From Primula veris (Eukaryota > Streptophyta > Magnoliopsida > Ericales > Primulaceae): DNA of 64,000 bases. A program made the translations under genes and the position numbers. The DNA lies in contig OY821746.1 in NCBI GenBank assembly GCA_963682055.1, forward strand, positions 7,165,992-7,229,991, read 5' to 3'. Positions 55,755-64,000 of the stretch are shown here, piece by piece. Below the pieces are notes generated by a model. That model was not told where the DNA came from. It ran no database searches and was given only the letters and a program-made list of their open reading frames with translations. The stretch's first letter is position 1. Each line of letters opens with the position of its first letter.

Positions 55755-58428
55755 ATGGTTATCAAACACGGAGCCGGAAAAGGCCCGATGGTTGCCCCGC
55801 AACCACGGCGCCTCGAGGTGATGGCGCACGCCTTGCCATTCCGGGCAATGGTTATCGACCCCGCCATCTCCGTAGCAGTAAACGACAACAGTATTATGGT
55901 CAGGCAGCACGGGCCTGACCTAGACGAGTTTCGCCAGCTCTGCGGCATAGGGGAGGAGTTTCGACTTCGGACCTGTGCGACCTCGGACGAGGTAAATGGG
56001 ATCGTGGCTGATCCCAAGAACATGGTAACTTTCTCCCTCTCTACTCTTCTATACGGGGGCACCCACCTCCCCATTCCGGAGCTACTGGCGGAGCTCTGCG
56101 CCTGGACGCAGACTCTTCCGTGCCAGTGGCCTCTGCAAACGCACCGCATCTGCGCCGGAATGGAGGCCCTAAGTGTCTTGTTGGGCCCGGCCATTCCGGA
56201 ACCACTGGGGCTTAGGGAGCTCTTGGCCTGCTACGAATTTTTGCAGGCCGAGCCAAGCTCCCAATCTAAGAGCCGGCAACCCTACCTGAGGTGCCGGTCT
56301 CATAATCAGCTGATCACAGGTAACTCCGATTCGAATCGGGGTTACACACAAGACGTGGTCGTGGTGGAGGGCCCCTGGCTCCCCCGTGACGACCTAGCTC
56401 TCCCGATCAGGCCGGGGAGGGTGCTGAGCACCAAGGAAAATAAATTCACCGTGGCCTCTAAGCTTGGGGGCCTGGGCGAACCCAACATAGAGTCGTTGGA
56501 GGTGGCCCTTAACTGGTGGGGTCCGGATGGGACCGACGTGGGGGCACGCGATGCGGAACGCCTGCTAATCTGTGGCTCCCCCACCTCCTGCAAGGGGAAC
56601 AGCTTCAAATGGCCCCACAGGACCTTCTGTCCCGTGGGATACTCCAGGGAAAGGTGGGAGAAGGAGAAGAGTCTGGAGTCGACCCTCCCTCCCAAGGTGG
56701 TTGAAGGTACCGAGGCAGCCCTCCATCCCAGTGGTCTGGAGCATGTGGCGAAGAAGGCTTCGAAGCCAAAGCTGAAGACAGGGAGTAGGGCGAAGGCGGC
56801 GAAGGCGGCGACAGTGGTCTCCTTCGCTCCTTCAACGGCCGGGGTTCACTTTGAGACCCGGTCTGATGGTACCGTCCTTCACTACCGGGTGGGCGCGGAC
56901 GGTACCCGAACCTATATCGATGTGCATGGGAAGCCTCTGACAGAGGTCCTCCCCTTGAGCTCTAGGGAGCCCGCTGTGGGGAGCCCCCTACGATTAGAAG
57001 ATAGCCCATCTGAGGCAGAACCCTCCGGGCCAGCCTTGGGCACCTCAAGGACCAGAGTAAGTCACTTCTTGTTTTTCTCAAATTTTTGTTTTTACACTTA
57101 GCTAGATTTAGTTAATTTCTTCTAATTTCTCTAACTCCTTTCTTGTATGGCCTGTATAGGTAGTCCGTTCTGACGAGGAGGAGGAGGCAGATGAAGAGGC
57201 TGAGGAGGAGGCGGGGGTGGAAGAGATAGCTGAGGTGGAGGAGGTAGCTGAGGTTGGGGATGGTGAGGGGGAAGAAGGGGCGGTCGAAAAGGTTGTTGAG
57301 GCGGGGGAGCCCGAGGGGGTAGTGGTCGAGGTCGAGGCCGAGGAGAGGGATGTGGTTGTGACAGGGGAGAGGGAAGTGGCGATCCTGCCTCAGTCGGCTG
57401 GCCCGGATGATTTGGCAGCCCAAGCCAGACTCGATCGGCTGGCCCGCAAGGCCCTTCTGGGGAAGAGAAAGGTGGAGGGGACGAAGTCCCTCCAAGGGGA
57501 AAAGAGGGCCAAGGTCGGAGGGAGCAACCCGTCCGAGGTTGTGATCGCGGAGGGGCCTAGAGAGGCGTCAGGCATTGCTCAAGGCCCTACTCAAGGCTCA
57601 AGCTCCAGCTCTGCCTCCCCGACCCACAGGATGCCTGTGCAGACGCCCGAGGAGGTGAAGGCGGCCACGGGGGTGAAGAGCATCATGGAGGCTCACCCAT
57701 CTGCCGGGTTACTAGCTTTGGCTGCGCTCCAGCAGCAAAGCGTCGAGGCTGATCATCGAGGTCGTGACCTCGCATCCTCCATGACATCGGCCATGGCTAT
57801 GATACCTCAGGTACGTATATAGTCTATTCGTATGTTTTCACATTCTTCCCACATATTTTTGCTAAGTGTTTTGCCTTTTCCCTTGTAGGCCTACTTAATG
57901 ATGAACCAATATGTCTATCACCAAGGCCAGCTGGTGAGGTCATGGGCCGCGAAGGCAGAGGCTAATGCCAAGCTCGTGGAGGAGGCCCAAAAAAGGGCGG
58001 AGGAGGTCCAGAAAAGGTATGAGGAGGCCCAACTCAGGGCGGAGAAAGCTGAGGGCCTAAACGCCACGGTTGAGGCTCGAAGAGTCGAAGCCGTGAAGGC
58101 CAGAACGGAGGCCGAGGAGCGTGCCCAGGCTGCGGAGGCAGCCCTAAAAGAGGCTGAGGCTGGCGTCACCGACAGGATAAATGCGGCGGTCCAGACTGGC
58201 CAGGCCGAGCTGAATGCTGCCTGGGCCCAAAAGACACAGAAGGACTTCAACTCCTTCTACGTCGAAGGGTGGTCTGAGGCGGCTGCCTTCATGAGGGCGG
58301 GACCGGATCACCCGGTATGGAACGTAGAAAATATTATCGTTCCCGTCCCCTCAGCTCCCGTTCCGGATGTGGTGCCTTTGACTCCTCGAGCTCTCTCGGA
58401 CGAGGAGGACGAAGCTAGTCAGAACTAG
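55755..58428 (+). CDS. Three-exon antisense gene inside the Tat element, function unknown
   Basis: Exons 55755-57056, 57160-57810 and 57889-58428 all join at codon boundaries through GTAAGT...TATAG and GTACGT...TTGTAG introns to give 830 residues without a stop. The ATG is in good context (ATCATGG). Residues about 90-145 (VTFSLSTLLYGGTHLPIPELL and following) recall the plant 'gypsy-type transposase-like' ORFs found antisense in Tat elements; this is a resemblance from memory, not a search. Exon 1 ends with lysine-rich KKASKPKLKTGSRAKAAK. Exon 2 starts very acidic (RSDEEEEADEEAEEE) and holds a basic GKRKVEGTKSLQGEKRAKV, possibly a nuclear signal. Exon 3 is an Ala/Glu/Lys-rich coiled coil of about 100 residues. 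Nothing suggests an enzyme. The sense pol of the same element is frameshifted while this gene is open. Confidence 0.75.
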
Positions 58429-58670
58429 GGTAGATTTTGGCTCTCGTTTTCAATGTAGTTTCCTTTTTGTACTTAGCATGTAATAGCTTTCCGTTGAATG
58501 AAATGAAAAAACAATTTTGGACTTGTCTTTTATTTATTCTTCTGTGTTTTACTTGTTTACTTCCATTGTGTTTTATACATTGTATACACGCTCCCAAATG
58601 AGTGGGCCTTAGTGCTTCGGCGTTGGGGCGCTCGTTTGATACAACTCATAACTTGCAAACCGAAGTAACA
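58429..58670. other. 3' region of the antisense gene
   Basis: T-rich sequence with TTGAATGAAATGAAAAAAC near 58495, a plausible plant polyadenylation region about 70-100 bp after the stop. Confidence 0.4.
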
Positions 58671-59068
58671 TATAGAAAATTTAAATGAACTGAAAATTCA
58701 AGTAAATATGAACCGGGGTGCCGTATAGGCTCGTGTTCTGAAACACTTAGAGAATTTAAATGAACTGAAAAATTCAAGTAAATATGAACCGGGGTGCCGT
58801 ATAGGCTCGTGTTCTGAAACACTTAGAGAATTTAAATGAACTGAAAAATTCAAGTAAATATGAACCGGGGTGCCGTATAGGCTCGTGTTCTGAAACACTT
58901 AGAGAATTTAAATGAACTGAAAAATTCAAGTAAATATGAACCGGGGTGCCGTATAGGCTCGTGTTCTGAAACACTTAGAGAATTTAAATGAACTGAAAAA
59001 TTCAAGTAAATATGAACCGGGGTGCCGTATAGGCTCGTGTTCTGAAACACTTAGAGAATTTAAATGAA
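58671..59068 (+). repeat. 76-bp tandem repeat, five copies, in the Tat element
   Basis: Each unit contains GAACCGGGGTGCCGTATAGG, CTCGTGTTCTGAAACACTTA and GAATTTAAATGAACTG. The copies are almost identical; the first lacks one A. The unit stays open on the minus strand, but that is a by-product of its length and is not counted as a gene. The array lies between the integrase end and the 3' end of the antisense gene, the usual place for tandem repeats in Retand-type elements. Confidence 0.95.
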
Positions 59069-59174
59069 ATGTACGCCGGGGAGCTATTGAAATAACAACA
59101 GTTTTCATTTACAAAGCCCATAGGCATAAATTTACATCACATTCTTATTTATACAAAGACACAAAGACCGAGCC

Positions 59175-61466
59175 CTACTGGTAGTACTTCCTTAGGTTGT
59201 TGACGTTCCAAGGTCGGTCCACCGGGACGTCGTTGGGAAGACGACCCAACAGGTAGGCCCCGTTCCCTACTGCACCGAGGATTCGATAGGGGCCTTCCCA
59301 ATTGGGGCCTAGCTTGCCGTCGGACTGTATCCTGGTGTTGTTGTTTACTTTTCGTAATACGAGGTCTTCGTCTTGGAAACGCCTGACGTTCACTCTTTTG
59401 TCATAAGAACGCCCCAGCTCGTTTTTATATTCGGCGTTACGGATGGCCGCAACCTCCCTTCTTTCTTCGGCGTAGTCCAGCTCTAGCCCCATCATCTTTT
59501 CATTAAGCCCGTTTTCCACCATGTCCGTCCTCAGAGAAGGAAGCCCGATTTCTAACGGGATTATGGCTTCCATTCCGTAAGTGAGGCTATAGGGTGTCTG
59601 TTGAGTGCCCCGTTTTCTCGTCGTTCGGTAGGCCCAAAGGACGTGATGCAGCTCTGCAGCCCATCGTCCTTTGGACTTATCTAGCCTCTTCTTGATTCCG
59701 TCGAGCATGGTCTTGTTTGATACCTCGGCTTGTCCGTTGCATTGGGGGTACGATGGGGTCGAATAGTAGTTTTTGATGTGATAATTTGCATACATCGTTT
59801 TTAATTTGACCCCGGTGAACTGTCCCCCATTGTCCGCGACGATTGAGTAGGGGATTCCGAATCTGGTGATCACGTCTCTCCAGAGGAAACGTATCACTTC
59901 GGCCTCTGTGATTTTCGCTAAGGCCACGGCCTCCACCCACTTTGAGAAGTAATCGGTGACCATGAGAAGGAACTTCTTCCCCCCCGGGGCCACGGGGAAT
60001 GGTCCGACGATATCCATGCCCCACTGCGCAAAGGGCCAGGGCGAGGTTACGCTGCTCATTTTTTGCGCCGGGGCATGGGGTATGGGTGCGTACTTCTGAC
60101 ACTTCTCGCACCTGAGTACGAAAGCTTTGGCGTCCTTCTGCATGAGGGGCCACCAATACCCGTGGGTCAAGGCTCGGTTGGCCAGCGATCTGCCCCCGGT
60201 ATGGCTCCCACATGTTCCTTCGTGAATTTCCTCCATGACCCTCATTACCATGTCAGGGTGGACGCAGAGTAAGTAGGGGCCAGAGAACGATCTTTTATAG
60301 AGCTTGTCGTTGGGAGCTATCCAGAATCCCAGTGCCGTTCTTCTTATTTTCTCGGCCTCTTTCCTCTCATGGGGAAGATCACCGGAGCGATGGTATTCGA
60401 TTATGGGGTCCATCCAGCTTGGTTCCGGCGGGAGGTCCGTCACCATGTTAATTGTTGCCCTAGCCTCGATGCTAGGCGAAGGGACGTATTCTACGGTGAT
60501 GACTCTCTCTTTTTTATCACTCATGGCCGAGGCTAGGGTCGCTAGTGCATCGGCGTGCGTGTTCTCGTTTCTGTTGATGTTGACGATTTCTTGACATTCA
60601 AAGCTTTGAAGTATTCCGGATGCGATGGCCACGTAGCTTGCCATTCTTTCATCCTTTGTCTGAAACTCTCCACTAATCTGGCTGCTGACCAACTGAGAGT
60701 CCGTATGCACCAGTATCTTCTTGATTCCGAGGCTTCGGGCCATTTTCAAGCCGGCGATAACGGCCTCATATTCGGCCTCGTTATTGGTGGCTCTGAAGCC
60801 TAGTTGGATCGACTTCTCTATCACATCCCCTTGTGGAGATCGGAGTACGACGCCGAGACCGGACCCTTTCTTATTGGCGGCTCCATCCGCATGCAAGGTC
60901 CAGGTCAAAGGGGCACGACCTGTGATGTCGGGGCATTGAGTCGTCCCAGTGAATTCTGCCACGAAGTCGGCCAGGGCCTGTCCCTTGACGGACGTTCGCG
61001 GCGCATAGCTGATGTCGTAGGCGTTCAAGTGGCAGGCCCACTTCATCATTCGTCGAGAGAGATCCCCCTTTTGGAGTATTTCTCGCACAGGCTGGTCAGT
61101 ATAGACCACAATGCTGTGTGCAGAGAAATAGTGAGCAAGTTTTCGTGAGGCCACGACGAGGGCTAGGACGAGTTTTTCCAAAGGCATATACCTTGCCTCA
61201 GCATCGAGGAGAGTTTTGCTCACGTAATAGATAGGCCTTTGCTCCTTGTCGAGTTCCTTGATGAGGACGGCGCTGACGGCTATCTCGGACACGGCGAGGT
61301 ATAGGGTAAGGACATCGCCTGGGTCCGGCTTAGTTAGAAGAGGCGGACTTCCGAGATAGTCAGCCAGCTCGGTAAACGCACGCCGGCATTCATCGGTCCA
61401 TTCGAATTTCTTCTGAGCTTTCAAGGCCGTAAAGAAATGGCTTGCATCGGTCCCCGAACCGGGCAA
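59175..61466 (-). pseudogene. Tat pol, C-terminal part: RNase H, second RNase H, integrase
   Basis: The frame encodes the gypsy RNase H (RPIYYVSKTLLDAEARYMPLE, HSIVVYTDQPV), then a second RNase H (LHADGAANKKGSGLGVVL, NNEAEYEAVIAGL, HTDSQLV, NENTHADALA), which defines the Tat lineage. The integrase follows, with an HHCC finger (H...HGYWW...CEKCQKYA), the catalytic core (GMDIVGPFPVAPGG, DNGGQFTG, CNGQAEVSNK) and a C-terminal domain (EDLVLRKV, GKLGPNWEGPYRI), ending NNLRKYYQ. It continues the RT frame only through a one-base shift near 61430: the upstream frame reads FGDRCKPFL and this one resumes at TALKAQKKFEW. The two frames overlap by 77 bp. A single-base indel is more likely than programmed frameshifting here. 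Confidence 0.93.
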
Positions 61467-64000
61467 TAAATCGGTTGAGGGCGGCAGCCATTCCGGCTAG
61501 CTTTTGTATGTCCCTTCTCTTCTCAGGTGTTTTCAAATTTTTCAAGGCAGAGATCTGGGACGGGTTCGCTTCGATGCCGCGATGGGTCACCATGAACCCC
61601 AGGAATTTGCCGGCGCCTACCCCGAAGGCACATTTAGAGGCGTTCAGCTTCAGGTCATGTCTTCGTATAGTTTCGAACACCTCTTTTAGGTCGGACAGGT
61701 GGTCCCTCTCCTGGGTGCTTTTTACCACCATGTCGTCAATATAGACCTCCATGGTTCGGCCTATGTTTTTAGAGAATATCTTGGTGACCATTCTCTGATA
61801 GGTCGCCCCGGCGTTCTTGAGTCCGAAGGGCATCACTTTGTAGCAGTAATTTCCCCTTGGGGTGATGAAGGCAGTTTTTTCTTGGTCGGCCTCCGACATA
61901 GGTATTTGATGGTAGCCGGAGCAGGCATCCAGGAAGCTCATTCTGGCGGCCCCGGCCGTAGAGTCCACTATTTGATCGATTTTGGGCAAGGGGAAAGGAT
62001 CCTTTGGACAGGCCTTGTTGAGGCTCGTATAATCGATGCACACCCTCAACTTTCCGTTCTTTTTGGGGACCACTACGGGATTGGCGAGCCATCTGGGGTA
62101 ATAAATCTCCCTGATGGCCCCGGCCAGCAGTAGCTTCTCTACTTCCTTGTTTATGGCATCGGCATGCTCTGGACTGACACGGCGCCCCTTTTGCATTACG
62201 GGCTTGGCATCCGGGTTGACGTTAAGTTTGTGGCAAGCGAGGTCGGAACTGATGCCTGGCATCTTGCTTGGACCCCATGCAAAATTGTCGAGGTGTTGGA
62301 GAAGGAGTTCGACGAGGTCGGTGACCTCAGGTTTGGTAAGCTTTGCTCCCACCATAAAAAAGTGGTCCTCGTCATGCCCCGGGATTTGGATTTTCAGCAG
62401 TCCCTCCTCCACCTTGTCTTCGGCCTCAGGCCCCATCTTTTTGTTTAGTTCCCTCAGCAGCTTAGGGTCCTCTGCCTCGATGTTCATGGCACTTTGGGCC
62501 GGCACTATATTTTTGCCGGAATACACGGCCATGGCACAGCTGCGTGAGACTTTCTGATTTCCTGAGATGGTTTCCACACCAGAATCAGTTGGATACTTAA
62601 CCTTTTGGTGTAAGGTGGAGGAGATTCCATCTATCCCATGGAGCCACGGGCGCCCTAATATCACGTTGTAAACAGAGGGGACATTCACCACCGTGAACTC
62701 CACGTCCATAACTTTCGTACCAGTTTTCACGGGCAAGGTTATGTTTCCTTTGGGCCGGACCGCCTCCGAGTTGAATCCGTACAGGGGTGGGACGTCGGTT
62801 TCCAACTGTTCCTCTTTGAGTCCCATCTTTCGAAAGAGGTCTTCAAAGAGTATATTGACCGACGCTCCTTGATCAACGAGGATCCGTCCTACTGCGCATA
62901 GGCCTATCTGTGCCGAGATAACGAGGGCATCAGTGTGGGGCACGTCCACCCCCACCAAATCGAAGTCAGTGAAGCTTACATCCGGCTTGGAATTGCGCTT
63001 ATACTTTTTCCGACGGCTTGAGCTTTCTGCGAGGCAGACGTATTGCTTCATCAATGCTTCCCGTGCTGAGGTTCTTTCTGCCCCATTCTGGATTGACCTT
63101 TTGGGCCCAGAGTGAATGACATGACAGATCATCACCGGTGGGGGGAGGTCCCGCTGCCTCTCCTCAACCCCTTCTCCATCTCGATCGGACTCCCTCCGTG
63201 ACTTGACATATTTATCCATTAGGCCATCCCGGACCCATCCCTCGAGCCTGGCCTTCAGACCATGGCACTCGTTGCTGTGATGGCCACGACCCCTGTGGTA
63301 TTCACAGATTTTGTCGTTAGGCCCTGGGGCCGGCTCGTTCCGTAGTGGGAGAGGCCAAGAGAAGAAAGGCTCGTTCTCAATCTTGTTAAGGAGGTCGACA
63401 AGAGGTAGGCGAAAGGTGGTGGAATAGGCAGCGCCCGACCCCGAGGCGACAGGGGTTTGATGCCCCGGTCGGGGATCCTCTTTTCTTCTTTTGGGGGCCG
63501 GTTGCGGGTTTCTTCCCGTTCGTGTCCGCTCCATCCTCTCCGCTATGGGCCGATTTCTCCGAGGGCTCGTTGCGACGAACCGATCCCTTGGCTGGTCGAT
63601 AAGGGCTACTGAACGTGTTGCCCCAGCGGACCTCATGTCCTTCTCTATGTCGATATGCTGTTTTATGAGGGACCTGAGTTGAGGAACAGAGTTGGGGGGG
63701 TCGCGATCATCTCGTTTCGGATCCTGCTTCCAACTACCATGTTTTGCCGAAAGGCAGCTATGGCGGTGGAGTCGGGACAGTCCGCGCATTCGGCATGCTT
63801 CAACCAAAACCGACTATCATAGTTCTCGAGGGTCTCTTTAGATTGGACCCTCACTTGATAGAGTTGCTCCGGCTGGGCAGCTCTCTCTTTCAAGTTTATG
63901 AACCGGTGTGCAAAGTCATAAGCTAGGTCGTCCCAACAGTGGATAGAATTGACGGGCAGGGACTGGAACCATTTACTAGCGAGCCTTCCCAGGCTGGCGG
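61390..64000 (-). pseudogene. Tat gag (C-terminal part), protease and reverse transcriptase
   Basis: From the right edge to about 63700 one frame encodes gag residues (LKERAAQPEQLYQVRVQSKE, then NYDSRFW and CPDSTAIAAFRQNMV). A run of seven C/G at 63695-63702 marks a one-base shift into the frame used from there to 61390, starting around NSVPQLRSLIKQHID. Next come the gag motif CEYHRGRGHHSNECHGLK, the aspartic protease site ILVDQGASVNIL (Gln in the second position of the usual DGG/DSG-type triad), and RT with KKNGKLRVCIDYTSLNKACP, FLDACSGYHQIPM and YIDDMVVKS. The stretch from 63807 to the shift is out-of-frame and its residues should be ignored. The 5' end of gag is outside the window. Confidence 0.92.

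Larger units (their letters stand above)
54571..64000 (-). mobile_element. Tat-type Ty3/gypsy retrotransposon with antisense gene, partial at the right edge
   Basis: The order on the minus strand is gag, protease, RT, RNase H, a second RNase H, integrase, then 76-bp tandem repeats, an antisense gene and one LTR. Two RNase H domains (the second of archaeal type) and a long region between pol and the 3' LTR with antisense ORFs and tandem repeats are hallmarks of Tat/Retand/Ogre elements. Only the 3' LTR side is inside the window; the 5' LTR and gag start lie beyond 64000. GC content is clearly above that of the surrounding DNA. The left border is set at TGGTAACTGTC (54571). Confidence 0.92.

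Noticed and set aside
55664..58250. Long minus-strand ORFs opposite the antisense gene
   Set aside because: They are shadows produced by the GC-rich, Ala/Glu/Lys codon usage of the plus-strand gene and contain no gag or pol motif.
58698..59108. Four overlapping 60-66-codon minus-strand ORFs of identical sequence
   Set aside because: They are the translation of the 76-bp tandem repeat; the apparent repeat protein has no start signal or family and is better called DNA repeat.
60063..62557. Several plus-strand ORFs of 60-147 codons opposite the pol gene
   Set aside because: They are complementary-frame shadows of RT, RNase H and integrase, with no motifs and no splice context.

Overview
The window is nuclear DNA from a flowering plant, most probably a eudicot. 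It is AT-rich and shows split genes with GT-AG introns, plant-only gene families, and plant LTR retrotransposon lineages (Copia with an initiator-Met primer site, SIRE/Maximus-like Copia gag, and Tat-type Ty3/gypsy with two RNase H domains). I cannot name the species. No bacterial, organellar or viral gene set is present.

Layout. 1-23.5 kb holds a decaying tandem family of BMT5-like (DUF2431) methyltransferase genes. Copy 1 (428-7951) is a pseudogene split by a Copia element with target-site duplication GTAAA. Copy 2 (10561-13933) is intact. Copy 3 (22.7-23.5 kb) is two exon scraps. The promoter region of copy 1 occurs again in inverted orientation at 17.5-17.9 kb, next to a hemerythrin-like exon. 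A candidate small Helitron, a foldback MITE, a LINE remnant and a 31-bp minisatellite fill the spaces. 24.9-34.5 kb is a cassette: two 1.78-kb inverted arms, each with an F-box/DUF295 pseudogene pointing inward, enclose a 5'-truncated acid phosphatase gene and a 5'-truncated ceramide kinase gene that converge.

35.8-43.7 kb is copy 4 of the BMT5-like family, with an intact reading frame. Its 7-kb first intron carries a three-layer nest: a poly(A) retroinsertion with a 12-bp target duplication, an LTR inserted in that, and a gag-only LTR element (duplication AATTT) inserted in the LTR. 43.7-49.5 kb is gene-poor. 49.5-52.7 kb is an intact BTB/POZ gene of the Arabidopsis At1g21780 type. A lone first exon of a second copy lies at 53.9 kb, cut off from any remainder by a Tat-type Ty3/gypsy element that runs from 54.6 kb past the right edge. 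That element's sense gag-pol (minus strand) has two frameshifts. On its plus strand a three-exon gene of 830 codons is fully open.

The host genes likely to be functional are BMT5-like copies 2 and 4 and the BTB gene. Most of the rest is mobile DNA or broken gene copies. The points most worth following are the intact spliced antisense gene in the Tat element, the inverted-arm cassette with captured gene ends, and two related LTRs that carry different inverted-repeat arrays at the same position. All identifications come from motif recognition by eye; no database was searched.
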